Shown: positions 9,024 through 18,020, counted from the stretch's first letter. The stretch: 64,000 nt of DNA from Pseudomonas arsenicoxydans (GCF_006438915.1 NZ_RCZE01000001.1:358325-422324), one strand, 5' to 3'. The notes: a model not told the origin generated them from the letters alone. Made by a program: numbers and translations.

Positions 9024-10230
9024 TCGCTTGCGCCTGCTGGGCTCACTGGCGCTGCAAGACCTCTGGCACGACCGCAAGGTCTCGCTGTGCATCGCCGCGT
9101 CCCTGGTGGCGGTGATTGCGCCGCTGTTGCTGCTGTTCGGGCTCAAGCACGGGGTGGTCAGCCAGTTGCAGGACGAACTGCTGCGTGACCCGCGCAACCT
9201 CGAAGTGAAGATGCTCAGCAACGGCAACTACGACACCGCCTGGATCGAGCGTTTGCGCCTGCGCCCCGAAACCGGTTTTGCCCTCGGCCAGACGCGCTCG
9301 CTCAATACCCAGGCCGACCTGTTGATCGGCATGCAACGCTTTGTCGAAGGTGCGGAAATCATCGCCACGGAACCTGGCGACCCACAACTGAACCTGGCGG
9401 CGCTTACCCCTGTCGGCAACCAAGTGATCCTCAGCGCGAGCGCCGCGCAACGCTTGCAGGCCAAGGTTGGCGACAGCGTGCAGTTGCGGGCGTTGCGTCG
9501 TCTGGACGGGGTCAATGAACGTGGCGAGATGACGCTGACGGTACTGGCCGTGCTAGACGGTGCCCGCTTCGGCCGCGCTGCCGGGTTTGTCGCCCCGCCG
9601 CTACTGCTGGATCTGGAGCACTTTCGCGACGGCTATCAGGTCAGTGCGTTTGGCGTCGCCACCGGCAAGCCGCTAGGCAACCTGCAACCGCTGTACGCCC
9701 GTGCCCGCGTGTATGCGCGCGACATCGATCAAGTCGCACCGCTGGAGCATTGGCTCAACGAACAACACATCGAAACGTCGAGCCGGCTGGCCGACATCGA
9801 CAACGTCAAAGCCATCAACCATGTGCTGGGGCTGATCTTCGGCGTGATCGCCATGGCGGCGCTGATCGGCTGCGTGGCGTCGATGGTCGGCGCGTTCCTG
9901 GCCAACATCGACCGCAAGCGTAAAAGCCTCGCGGTCCTGCGCCTGCTGGGGTTCAAGCGCCGGGCCGTCGGCGGTTTTGTGGTCCTGCAAGCGCTGATAC
10001 TGAGCCTGGCCGGTTACATCGGCGGGCTGGGGTTTTATGCTGTCGGCAGCCATTTGTTCGACTACTTGCTCGGCAGCAGCCAGGCCACCGGCACCTTCGT
10101 TTGCCGCATCACCGTCTGGCACGGCGTTGCCGCCCTGCTCCTGACCTTTCTGGTCGCCGCATTGGTGGCCGTGATCGGCGCCCTGCGAGCCATCAACATC
10201 CAACCTGCGGAGAGTCTGCGTGAGCTATAA
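9007..10230 (+). CDS. ABC transporter permease, FtsX/LolCE-like
   Basis: 407 residues. Topology fits the MacB/LolC class: one hydrophobic segment near residues 25-45, a large extracytoplasmic domain (about 50-270), then three membrane segments in the C-terminal third (starting VLGLIFGVIAMAALIG, VLQALILSLAGYIGG and GVAALLLTFLVAALVA). The start is a TTG, overlapping the ATPase gene by 17 bases; AGGGAG about nine bases upstream supports it, and no ATG lies in frame near it. A charged cytoplasmic stretch NIDRKRKSLAVLRLLGFKRR is the usual FtsX-family coupling helix region. It should form the transporter with the preceding ATPase. Confidence 0.85.
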   Translation: MNRWTDRLRLLGSLALQDLWHDRKVSLCIAASLVAVIAPLLLLFGLKHGVVSQLQDELLRDPRNLEVKMLSNGNYDTAWIERLRLRPETGFALGQTRSLNTQADLLIGMQRFVEGAEIIATEPGDPQLNLAALTPVGNQVILSASAAQRLQAKVGDSVQLRALRRLDGVNERGEMTLTVLAVLDGARFGRAAGFVAPPLLLDLEHFRDGYQVSAFGVATGKPLGNLQPLYARARVYARDIDQVAPLEHWLNEQHIETSSRLADIDNVKAINHVLGLIFGVIAMAALIGCVASMVGAFLANIDRKRKSLAVLRLLGFKRRAVGGFVVLQALILSLAGYIGGLGFYAVGSHLFDYLLGSSQATGTFVCRITVWHGVAALLLTFLVAALVAVIGALRAINIQPAESLREL

Positions 10231-11764
10231 ACGTTTTGGCTTGCTGTTGCCCCTGAGCCTCGGCTATTTGCTCGACGCCTCGGCGGCGGGCTGGGAAGAG
10301 AAGTTTTACAACCCGATGCCGGACGCCGCCGACGTGGTGCTGCCGATGCCTTGCGAAGGCTCGATGGTGTTTCGCAAGGTGTTCATCCCGGTCGCCGGGC
10401 CGCTCGATGACTACCCGATCAACATCGGTCAGGACGGCGCGGAATACGGCTACGTCGAACAGACCCGACCGACGTTCATCGCCGGCAGTTTCACGGGAGC
10501 CAAGAACGACAAATCCCGCTACTACCTGATGGCCAAGTACGAGATGAGTCAGCTGCAATACGCCGCGCTGACCGAAGCCACCTGCCCCACCGCCGCCACC
10601 AAACTGCGCGTGCCGCAAACGGCGGTGAGCTGGGTGCAAGCCATCGAAGCCGCTGACAAGTACAACCTGTGGCTGCGCAAAAACGCGGCCGACAAGTTGC
10701 CCAAGGAAGACGGCGCGCAGGGCTTCTTGCGCCTGCCGACTGAAGTCGAGTGGGAGTTCGCCGCACGCGGCGGGCTGGAAGTCAGCGCCGCTGAATTCCG
10801 CGATACGAACTACCCGATGCCGGACGGTATCAATGCCTACGAGTGGTTCGCCGGAGCGCAATCGTCCAACGGCAAAGTGCAGTTGTCTGGTCTGCAAAAG
10901 CCCAATCCGCTGGGCCTGCACGACATGCTCGGTAACGTCGACGAAATGATGTTCGAGCCGTTTCGCCTGAACAAACTCGACCGCCAGCACGGTCAGGCCG
11001 GCGGTTACGTGGTGCGTGGCGGCAACTACTTGACCGCTCAGGCCGACCTGCGCACCGCATTGCGCAAGGAAGAGCCGTACTACAACGCTGATGGCCAGGT
11101 GAAAAACAAAACCACCGGCCTGCGTCTGGTGCTGGTCTCGCCGACCTTGACGTCACGCGAACGCGTCGCCAGCATCGAATCCAGCTGGAAGAAACTCGGC
11201 ACCGGCAGCAAGGAAACCGAATCCGCCGACAAAGGCACGGTGCAATCGCTGAACAGCCTGGCCTCGGGTGTCGAAGACAAAGCGCTCAAGGAAAAACTCA
11301 AGGCCCTGGAGAACCAGTTGCGCGCCAGCAACCAGCAGCAGGAAGAAACCCGCGACCAGGCGATTCGCGCCAGCCTCAATCTGGGCGCATTCTTGTGCAC
11401 CAAGATGCTCGACGACGGCCAGTACGTGGACTTCCTGCAAAAGAACTACAAGCTCAATTGCGAAAGCGCGGACAAAGACGCGAGCTGCGACATGCGTAAA
11501 ACCAAGCTCGACGAGCAGAAGGACCGCCTGCACAAGCTCAGCCGATACTACGCCAGCAGCCTGGTGGAATCGGCGACCCTGTACGGCCAGCCACTGCTTG
11601 AAACACAGGTCCCGGTGATGGAAGAAATCATCACCCGCAACAAACAGCTGCAAGACCTGAAACCTTACTTGCGCACCCACTGGGCCAATCAGAAAGCGTT
11701 CCTGCAAAAACAGAAGATCGACACTGAAGCCTGGCTGAGCAGCTGCAAAGCCGTTACTCAATAA
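10220..11764 (+). CDS. SUMF1/formylglycine-generating-enzyme-like protein with C-terminal helical extension
   Basis: 514 residues starting at GTG, overlapping the permease stop by 11 bases. The N-terminus resembles a signal peptide (LLLPLSLGYLLDASAAG). Residues about 35-310 carry SUMF1 landmarks: RLPTEVEWEFAARGG, GLHDMLGNVDEMMFEPF, YVVRGGNYL and a closing TGLRLVLVSP. The family motif DMxGNVWEW is altered (GNVDEM), and I do not see the paired catalytic Cys of true formylglycine enzymes, so it may be a binding scaffold. The last 200 residues are Lys/Glu/Gln-rich, largely coiled coil, with several Cys. This fusion is unlike a plain SUMF1 enzyme. Probably periplasmic. Confidence 0.72.
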   Translation: MSYKRFGLLLPLSLGYLLDASAAGWEEKFYNPMPDAADVVLPMPCEGSMVFRKVFIPVAGPLDDYPINIGQDGAEYGYVEQTRPTFIAGSFTGAKNDKSRYYLMAKYEMSQLQYAALTEATCPTAATKLRVPQTAVSWVQAIEAADKYNLWLRKNAADKLPKEDGAQGFLRLPTEVEWEFAARGGLEVSAAEFRDTNYPMPDGINAYEWFAGAQSSNGKVQLSGLQKPNPLGLHDMLGNVDEMMFEPFRLNKLDRQHGQAGGYVVRGGNYLTAQADLRTALRKEEPYYNADGQVKNKTTGLRLVLVSPTLTSRERVASIESSWKKLGTGSKETESADKGTVQSLNSLASGVEDKALKEKLKALENQLRASNQQQEETRDQAIRASLNLGAFLCTKMLDDGQYVDFLQKNYKLNCESADKDASCDMRKTKLDEQKDRLHKLSRYYASSLVESATLYGQPLLETQVPVMEEIITRNKQLQDLKPYLRTHWANQKAFLQKQKIDTEAWLSSCKAVTQ

Positions 11765-11797
11765 CAATACGTCAACACCGTCATCAGGAGTTTCACC

Positions 11798-12532
11798 ATG
11801 TCGCGCAGCCTTTGGACTCGCTTCAAGCTACAGATCGCTTTCGTACTGGCCGGCAGCCTGCTGCTGAGCGGTTGCGCCAACACCGGTAGCTCCATGCTCG
11901 GCGACAGCGGCGGCGCTGACCCACGCCTGACCCAAGGCCAGGACGCAGAGTTCTTCAGCAAGTCCGGCTACCAGGCCTGCGCCATGGGCGCCGGTGTCGG
12001 CATCCTCGCCTGCGCGCTGTCCAACAGCAACAACAAAGCCGTGTGCGCCGTCGCCGCCGGTATTACCGCGTGTGGCGTGGCCATGGGCGCGAACTACTAT
12101 CTGGATCAGCGTCGCAGCGAATACGCCGACACCACCACCCGCCTGGCTAAAATGAACAGCGACGTCGAACAAGACACCCAGAACGTGATCGCCCGTACCG
12201 CGACCGCTCAGCAAGTGATCAATGACGACCAGGCGCAAATCGCCCAGATCAAAAAGGACATTGCCAACAAGAAAGTCGACAAGGCCAAGGCTCAGGTGCA
12301 AATCGCCGAGATTGATTCGAACATCGCGCGCCTGCGTAAAGACCTCGGCAACATGCGTAACAAAGTCACCGAGTACACCAAAGTGGCAGACGCCGAGCGT
12401 GCACAAGGTGCCACCGGTGCCGAGATCAAGCAGGTGGACATGAACATCATGAAACTGAACCAGAAAGTCGCCGCCCTGCAGAAGGAAGTCGACGGTCTGT
12501 ACAGCCAACGCTCCGCTATCACCCTGGGCTAA
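11798..12532 (+). CDS. Lipoprotein with glycine-rich hydrophobic segment and coiled coil
   Basis: 244 residues. A type II signal ends in the lipobox LLLSGC (Cys near residue 26). Residues about 60-105 are rich in Gly, Ala and Cys (GAGVGILACALS, then AVAAGITACGVAMGANYYL), a glycine-zipper-like hydrophobic stretch that could insert in a membrane. The remaining 135 residues form a long charged coiled coil, with heptads such as KKDIANKKVDKAKAQVQIAEI. No family recognised. It lies 33 bases after the SUMF1-like gene with an AGGAG motif upstream, and four bases before the next lipoprotein gene, so it belongs to the same operon. Confidence 0.75.
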   Translation: MSRSLWTRFKLQIAFVLAGSLLLSGCANTGSSMLGDSGGADPRLTQGQDAEFFSKSGYQACAMGAGVGILACALSNSNNKAVCAVAAGITACGVAMGANYYLDQRRSEYADTTTRLAKMNSDVEQDTQNVIARTATAQQVINDDQAQIAQIKKDIANKKVDKAKAQVQIAEIDSNIARLRKDLGNMRNKVTEYTKVADAERAQGATGAEIKQVDMNIMKLNQKVAALQKEVDGLYSQRSAITLG

Positions 12533-12536
12533 GCAC

Positions 12537-13043
12537 ATGACGTTACGACAACTGGCGGTCCTCACCGCCGTCCTGGCCTTGAGCGGTTGCGCGAGCAAGC
12601 CGGGCGAATGCGATGCGACCAATCGCGACAGCAGCATGCTGACCAAGATGAACTGCGACTACTCCGGTGGTTACAGCGATCAGGTCAAGCAGAAGGAACT
12701 GGCCCTGAGCGAGTCCCGCCAACAAAACGCAATGTTCCGTCAGGTGTACGAGAACATTCAGGCCCAGCAGCTCAGCACCAAGACCGACCTGGCCAGCCAG
12801 CAGAAAGCCCAGGCGGCGCTGAACCAATCGCTGGGGCAACTGCTGACCTCGCTCAAGGCCCGGCATGCCAATGAAAGCTCGGTGCAGAAGCAGATTGCCG
12901 GCCTCGAGCAGCAGCTTAAGGCTTCGCAAGCGGCGCCGGTGACCAAGTCAACGCCGGCGACGCTGGCGGCCAAGCAGCAAGAGCTGAAGGCGTTGCAGAA
13001 GAAGGTCAATCAGCTGCAATTCAGCCTCGGCTACGAAGAGTAA
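12537..13043 (+). CDS. Small coiled-coil lipoprotein
   Basis: 168 residues with a type II signal peptide and lipobox ALSGC (Cys near residue 18). The mature part has two further Cys and is otherwise a long Gln/Lys/Ala-rich helix predicted to coil (QKQIAGLEQQLKASQ, then KQQELKALQKKVNQLQ). It looks like a smaller partner of the preceding lipoprotein; both could line the same envelope structure. A strong hairpin with a T run follows the stop. No named family recognised. Confidence 0.72.
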   Translation: MTLRQLAVLTAVLALSGCASKPGECDATNRDSSMLTKMNCDYSGGYSDQVKQKELALSESRQQNAMFRQVYENIQAQQLSTKTDLASQQKAQAALNQSLGQLLTSLKARHANESSVQKQIAGLEQQLKASQAAPVTKSTPATLAAKQQELKALQKKVNQLQFSLGYEE

Positions 13044-13056
13044 CTTTTCACCCCGC

Positions 13057-13086
13057 CGGCCTCCCGATGGAGGCCTGCACTTTTTC
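13057..13086 (+). terminator. Rho-independent terminator after the two lipoprotein genes
   Basis: GGCCTCC at 13058-13064 pairs with GGAGGCC at 13069-13075 across a four-base CGAT loop, and a run of five T follows at 13081-13085. It ends the nine-gene srf-like transcript, or attenuates readthrough into the last vWA gene. Confidence 0.7.
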
Positions 13087-13099
13087 AGGAATCGTCGTC

Positions 13100-14545
13100 A
13101 TGCAGCGGGTCATCAGGGATGCGCAAGCCACACCGGAGGGGATGAGTGCGCTGCAAGCCAAAGTCGCCCTCATCCAGAAGCACTTTCCGCCGACCGTCGC
13201 CAGCCTGTTTGCCATCCCGCGGATGGGCAGCGGCGACGTGCTGGAATGGTGGACCGAACTGGGTGGCCAACCCACGCCCTATGCCGACCTCAACGAGGAC
13301 GCGCAACGACGTTTGCTGCAGACCTACGAAGTGCGTCAGACGTCCCTCGGGCAACTGGCGGACGAACTGCAAAGACGCGGTCAACCGACCGAAGCCGAAG
13401 ACCTGCGCAGCCTGCTCGGCACGCCGGAACTGGATAAGCTCTACAGCCTCAACGGTGAGCCGTTGGTGGTGCGCTGGCACCAGCGCCCGCCCAAGCCGAT
13501 CGTGCCGCCGGTGGTTCCGGTGGTGCCGGTTGTTCCTCCGTCGCGTCGTGGCTGGTGGATCGCGGCGGCGTTGCTTGCGCTGCTGTTGTTGCTGCTGGCG
13601 CTGTGGCTCTGGTGGTTCCTGCACCGCGAGCCGGTGGTCGTGGTTCCACCGGTTGCGCCTGTCGCGCCGGTGGTGACGCCCGTCGAGAAACCGGCTGAGA
13701 AAGCGGTTGAGCCGGTTCCCGAGCCTGTCGTGGAACCGGAACCTGTTCCAGAACCAGAACCGGTGCCCGAACCAAAACCAGTGCCGCCGCCCAAGCCGGT
13801 CCCACCACCAAAACCGGCCGCGCCGCCACCGCCACCCCCACCACCGCCGCCACCTCCAGCCCCGACGCTGGACAACTACGCGTGCCGTAAAAAAGCCCCG
13901 GATGCCGTGCCCCCACAATTTGTGGTGGTACTCGACACCTCGGGCTCGATGGACTTGAACATCAGGTCGGTGAAATCCGATGAGGACTGGTTCTTCGGCA
14001 ATGAGATGAACAAGTACCTGGACGTGAACCGCACCCGGGCGATCTTCGCCAAACCCAGCCGCATGGACGTCGCCAAGGACTCGCTGGCCGGCATGATCAA
14101 CGGGCTCGATCCGAAGATCGACACGCGCCTGATCACCTTCGCCGGTTGCGAACGAACACCGGACCAGGGCGTGTTCAGGTTTGGTGACCGTCAGCGGTTG
14201 ATCAACGGGATACGCGGTCTGGTGCCCAACGACGGTACACCGCTGGCCGACAGCCTGGCCTACGCGGCGAGCACGGTCGACGGGCGCAATAACGATGCGG
14301 TGATCGTGATGTTTGTCGACGGTGAGGACGGATGCCAGAAAGACGCTTGCGCGGTATCCCGCCGAATCGCCAGGGAACAACCGCGCCTGCGGGTCAACGT
14401 GGTCAAAATCGGTGCCGGCGGCCCGTCACGCTGCATCGCTGAAAACACCGGTGGCCGGGTTTACAGCAGCACCAATGCGGCTGAGCTGGGTAGCCAGCTG
14501 AAACAGGCGACCAAGGAAGTGTCGAGCAATGCCAAGTGCGACTAG
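13100..14545 (+). CDS. Membrane-anchored, proline-rich von Willebrand A protein
   Basis: 481 residues from the ATG at 13100. An earlier in-frame ATG at 13067 lies in the loop of a terminator, whereas 13100 has AGGA at a normal distance. An N-terminal soluble domain (1-135) is followed by one membrane segment (about 150-173, Leu/Trp-rich), a rod of Pro-Glu and Pro-Lys repeats ending in polyproline (about 177-258), and a vWA domain with a canonical MIDAS DTSGSM (about residue 279), a Thr loop GTPLADSL and FVDGEDGC. The layout suggests a cytoplasmic head and a vWA domain held away from the inner membrane. It lies after a terminator, so it may have its own promoter, but the vWA theme and strand tie it to the upstream operon. 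Confidence 0.78.
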   Translation: MQRVIRDAQATPEGMSALQAKVALIQKHFPPTVASLFAIPRMGSGDVLEWWTELGGQPTPYADLNEDAQRRLLQTYEVRQTSLGQLADELQRRGQPTEAEDLRSLLGTPELDKLYSLNGEPLVVRWHQRPPKPIVPPVVPVVPVVPPSRRGWWIAAALLALLLLLLALWLWWFLHREPVVVVPPVAPVAPVVTPVEKPAEKAVEPVPEPVVEPEPVPEPEPVPEPKPVPPPKPVPPPKPAAPPPPPPPPPPPPAPTLDNYACRKKAPDAVPPQFVVVLDTSGSMDLNIRSVKSDEDWFFGNEMNKYLDVNRTRAIFAKPSRMDVAKDSLAGMINGLDPKIDTRLITFAGCERTPDQGVFRFGDRQRLINGIRGLVPNDGTPLADSLAYAASTVDGRNNDAVIVMFVDGEDGCQKDACAVSRRIAREQPRLRVNVVKIGAGGPSRCIAENTGGRVYSSTNAAELGSQLKQATKEVSSNAKCD

Positions 14546-14898
14546 CCGGGGGTAGATCCTGATTTGAGGTGACCCCATTCGCGAGCAAGCCCGCTCCCAC
14601 ATTTGATCTCTAGTGTTCACAAATTTTGTGTTCACCACCGATCTAATGTGGGAATCGGTGCCGGCGGCCCGTCACGCTGCATCGCTGAAAACACCGGTTG
14701 CCGGGTTTACAGCAGCACCAATGCGGCTGAGCTGGGTAGCCAGTGAAACAGGCGACCAAGGAAGTGTCGAGCAATGCCAAGTGCGACTAGCCGGGGGTAG
14801 ATCCTGATTTGAGGTGACCCCATTCGCGAGCAAGCCCGCTCCCACATTTGATCTCTAGTGTTCACAAATTTTGTGTTCACCACCGATCTAATGTGGGA
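14408..14898. repeat. Tandem duplication, two copies of about 246 bp
   Basis: Bases 14408-14653 and 14654-14898 are near-identical direct repeats. Each has the last 46 codons of the vWA gene, its stop, a spacer and a REP half. Copy 2 differs by at least one substitution (GGTGG to GGTTG near 14698) and a one-base deletion (CAGCTG to CAGTG near 14744). Copy 1 breaks off inside the right-hand REP (TGTGGGA, then the gene fragment), so the junction lies in a REP. Confidence 0.92.
14654..14790 (+). pseudogene. Duplicated 3' fragment of the vWA gene
   Basis: This repeats the final 46 codons of the upstream vWA gene including its TAG stop. It has no start codon or signal of its own, and a one-base deletion shifts the frame about halfway along. 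It is a by-product of the tandem duplication and should not be expressed as a protein. Confidence 0.85.
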
Positions 14899-14915
14899 GC
14901 GGGCTTGCTCGCGAA
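14823..14915. repeat. REPIN: inverted pair of REP sequences
   Basis: TTCGCGAGCAAGCCCGCTCC (from 14823) and its inverse (ending 14915) flank about 45 bases, making a large hairpin between the convergent vWA and chemoreceptor genes. The left half is repeated at 14578-14601 by the tandem duplication. Mobile REP doublets of this family depend on RAYT transposases encoded elsewhere. Confidence 0.85.
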
Positions 14916-14933
14916 AGCTATTTCAGCGGCGCC

Positions 14934-16910
14934 TCAACGAAACCGGTCAACCTCTTGGCGCAAGTCCGCCGCCAGGCTTTCCAGCTCTTTGGCCGTTACG
15001 GCCAAATTCGACACCACCTCACGCTGCTCACTGTTCGCCAACGCAATGCTCTGCAGGTTGCTGCTCAGCAACGTCGCGGTGCTGCTTTGCTCTTGGGTCG
15101 CGGTGGTAATCGCCGCAAATTGCTGACCCGCCGAACGGCTCTGCTCATCGATCCGCGCCAGCGCCGAAGCCACATTGGCGTTACGCGACAGCCCTTCCTG
15201 CATCAACACATTGCCCTGTTCCATGGTGCTGATGGCGTTGCCGGTTTCTTGCTGGATGCTGCTGATCATCCCGGAAATTTCGTCCGTGGCCTGACGAGTA
15301 CGCGACGCCAGGTTACGCACCTCATCAGCCACCACTGCAAAGCCACGGCCCTGCTCACCGGCGCGGGCCGCTTCGATCGCGGCGTTCAGCGCCAGCAGGT
15401 TGGTCTGTTCGGCAATCGCGGTAATCACACCGACGATGCCGCCGATTTCCTGAGAGCGCTGGCCCAAGGTGTTGATTACCGTCGCAGTGCTGTTCAGCGC
15501 ACCGGCGATTTGTTCCAGCGAGGCAGAGGCTTCGTCCATCGAGGTACGACCGATCTGGGTTTGCTGGGCGTTTTCCTGGGCCAGGCGCTGAGTGTTGCCC
15601 ATGTTGTCGGCGATGTTCAGGGACGTAGCGCTGAACTCTTCCACGGCGCCGGCCATGCTGGTGATTTCGCCGGACTGCTGCTCCATCCCTTCATAGGCGC
15701 CACCGGACAGGCCGGACAACGCCTGGGCACGGCTGTTGACCTCGGCCGAGGCTTTGCGAATGTGCTCGACCATGGTCGACAGGGCCTGGCTCATCTGGTT
15801 GAACGCGCGGGCCAGTTGACCAATCTCGTCGTTGCTCGCCACGCTCAGGCGCACGCTCAAATCACCGGCGCCCAAGGCTTCGGCCTGACGCACCAGATCA
15901 CCCAGCGGCGCGAGTTTGCTGCGCAGCAACCAGACAGCCGAACCGACCGCGATCAACATCGCCAGCAGACTGCCGATGGCCAGTTGAATGCCGACGCTCC
16001 AGGTCACGGCGCTGATTTCAGCTTTTGGCATGCTCGCCACGACCGACCATGGGCCGCCATCGAACGGTACGGACACGCTGTAGAAATCCTCGGATTTATC
16101 GCTCCAGAACTGGCCTTTGCCCGGTGTCTTCGCCAGTCCGACGATGGCCGGGATGGCTTGATCCAGTGCTTGCACACCCGAAATCGGCACCAGCCATTTG
16201 CTTTGCTCATCAAGCAATGCCAGGGAGCCGGTCTGGCCGATACGGAAGCGCTTGAGGTTGGCGAACTGCGCGTTCTGCGCGTCGGTGTAATCGAACCCTA
16301 CGAACAGTACGGCAATCACCTTGCCGCTGCTGTCGCGCACGGGGGTGTATTGCGTCATGTAGGAGCGATCGAAGAGCAAGGCACGACCGACGTAGCTCTG
16401 CCCCGCCATCAAGCGTGCATACGCCGGGTGAGCGTGATCGAGCAACGTGCCGATTGCGCGATTGCCGTCCTGTTTGGTCAGGGAAGTGCTGACCCGGATA
16501 AAGTCTTCGCCGCTGCGCACGAACAACGTCGCCACGCCGGCGGTCATTTGCTTGAACTCGTCAACTTCCTTGAAGTTGTTGTTCAACACTTCGCTGCCCA
16601 GGTGCAAGCCCGGGGTCTGCGTGCCCGCCACGGCCACCGGCTCCTCCGGGTGCACGCTCAGACCGACGCTGAAGCGCTTCTCGAACAGTCCAGCCAAGCG
16701 CTGGGTGCTTTCACGCAAGGTGCCGTGAAAGGTGCTCAACTGATCGGCCAGCAACCGGGCTTCACTGGCCAGGTGCTCTTCGCGGGTGGCGAGGTTGGCA
16801 GTGTCCAGCGAACGCAGGGCGAACACGGTACTGCCAGTGATGACAATCGCCAGTATCACGGCAAGCGCAAGACCAAGCTGTGAGGCGATCCGGGCACGGG
16901 GTTGAGACAT
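14934..16910 (-). CDS. Methyl-accepting chemotaxis protein
   Basis: 658 residues. I start at the ATG at 16910, preceded by AGGAG at seven bases; an upstream in-frame ATG lacks this. An N-terminal membrane helix is followed by a periplasmic Cache-type (Cache_3-Cache_2) sensing domain (about 40-300), a second membrane helix, a HAMP linker and a long cytoplasmic coiled coil. The coiled coil has the conserved hairpin tip [20 protein letters not shown] followed by [13 protein letters not shown]. It passes ligand binding to CheA/CheW to steer flagellar motion. The ligand cannot be told from sequence; Cache domains often bind amino or organic acids. No che genes are nearby. Confidence 0.93.
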   Translation of the reverse strand: MSQPRARIASQLGLALAVILAIVITGSTVFALRSLDTANLATREEHLASEARLLADQLSTFHGTLRESTQRLAGLFEKRFSVGLSVHPEEPVAVAGTQTPGLHLGSEVLNNNFKEVDEFKQMTAGVATLFVRSGEDFIRVSTSLTKQDGNRAIGTLLDHAHPAYARLMAGQSYVGRALLFDRSYMTQYTPVRDSSGKVIAVLFVGFDYTDAQNAQFANLKRFRIGQTGSLALLDEQSKWLVPISGVQALDQAIPAIVGLAKTPGKGQFWSDKSEDFYSVSVPFDGGPWSVVASMPKAEISAVTWSVGIQLAIGSLLAMLIAVGSAVWLLRSKLAPLGDLVRQAEALGAGDLSVRLSVASNDEIGQLARAFNQMSQALSTMVEHIRKASAEVNSRAQALSGLSGGAYEGMEQQSGEITSMAGAVEEFSATSLNIADNMGNTQRLAQENAQQTQIGRTSMDEASASLEQIAGALNSTATVINTLGQRSQEIGGIVGVITAIAEQTNLLALNAAIEAARAGEQGRGFAVVADEVRNLASRTRQATDEISGMISSIQQETGNAISTMEQGNVLMQEGLSRNANVASALARIDEQSRSAGQQFAAITTATQEQSSTATLLSSNLQSIALANSEQREVVSNLAVTAKELESLAADLRQEVDRFR

Positions 16911-17099
16911 GACAGCTCCTGGCCGAGCGACCTGATCCTGCTTGATCGGGCTGAACACTCAGCAAAATTTTCCAGACAATGGGGAAAAGCGTCGAACCTG
17001 CACGAAGGTTCCACCTGCAGATTTTCGGCGGCAAAACTGAATACTTGAGTAATTAACGAGGATATGGCGCAAAGCCTCTACTGCGAGGGCTCTATCGAT

Positions 17100-18020
17100 T
17101 CAGCTCAAACGCTGCACAACCGGCAAATCCATGGCCCGGACTTCACCCAGCAGGAAATCGCTGAGCCGGCGCAAACGTTCACCTCCGGGGCGGGTTTTCG
17201 GCCAGACCAGGTAGTAATGCTCACCGCTGGCGACCGCCGTCGGCCACGGCAGACTCAAACGTCCCTGCGCGACATCCTCCGCCACCATCAACAAATCCCC
17301 CATAGACACGCCATAGCCGCGCGCGGCGGCGATCATGCCCAACTCCAGGGTGTCGAACACCTGGCCACCCTTGAGCGAAACCTGATCGGTCAGGCCCATG
17401 CGCTCCAGCCAACTGCGCCAGTCACGCCGATCCGGTGTCGGGTGCAGCAGCTCGGTGCTGGCCAGCCGCGCGACATCCCACGGCTGATCGTTCAGCAGAT
17501 TCGCCGCGCCGACGGGGATCAGCTCCTCGGGGAACAGCAGCGTGGACTCCCAGTCGGGCGGGAAATGCCCGCCGCTGAGGATCACGGCGCAATCGAACGG
17601 CTCCTGATTGAAGTCCACCGAGTCGATGTCCATCCAGGCGCTGGTCAGTTGCACTTCATTGCCCGGTTGCAGGTGCCGGAAACGGCTGAGCCGCGCCAGC
17701 AACCAGCGCATGGTCAAGGTCGACGGGGCTTTCATGCGCAGGATGTCGTCTTCGGCGCGCAAGGTATTGCAGGCGCGCTCAAGGGCGGTGAAACCGTCAC
17801 GAATGCCCGGCAGGATCAACCGCGCCGACTCGGTCAGTTGCAAGTTGCGCCCGCTGCGGTGAAACAGCCGACAGGCGAAATGCTCTTCGAGCGTACGAAT
17901 ATGCCGGCTCACCGCGCTTTGAGTGATCGACAGTTCTTCCGCCGCGCGGGTGAACGAGCTATGCCGCGCCGCCGCTTCAAATGCGCGCAAGGCATATAAG
18001 GGAGGAAGACGACGTGACAT
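17100..18020 (-). CDS. LysR-family transcriptional regulator (GcvA-like)
   Basis: 306 residues. The N-terminal winged helix-turn-helix (residues 5-65) contains SFTRAAEELSITQSAVSRHI; the rest is an LTTR substrate-binding domain. LYALRAFEAAARHSSF is typical of the GcvA/AmpR branch. GGAG sits eight bases before the ATG. It is divergent from the MATE transporter gene with 150 bases between, the usual arrangement for a LysR regulator and its target, and the same pair appears in P. aeruginosa (PA5293-PA5294). The inducer is unknown. Confidence 0.9.
   Translation of the reverse strand: MSRRLPPLYALRAFEAAARHSSFTRAAEELSITQSAVSRHIRTLEEHFACRLFHRSGRNLQLTESARLILPGIRDGFTALERACNTLRAEDDILRMKAPSTLTMRWLLARLSRFRHLQPGNEVQLTSAWMDIDSVDFNQEPFDCAVILSGGHFPPDWESTLLFPEELIPVGAANLLNDQPWDVARLASTELLHPTPDRRDWRSWLERMGLTDQVSLKGGQVFDTLELGMIAAARGYGVSMGDLLMVAEDVAQGRLSLPWPTAVASGEHYYLVWPKTRPGGERLRRLSDFLLGEVRAMDLPVVQRLS

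Noticed and set aside
13690..13870. Repeated GAACC/CCGGTGCC units resembling a repeat array
   Set aside because: They encode the Pro-Glu/Pro-Lys rod of the vWA protein; unit length and spacing are irregular, so not CRISPR or a minisatellite.
14613..15126. Short open frames starting inside the duplicated REP/spacer region
   Set aside because: They are repeat sequence or read antisense into the chemoreceptor gene; no ribosome-binding sites of note.
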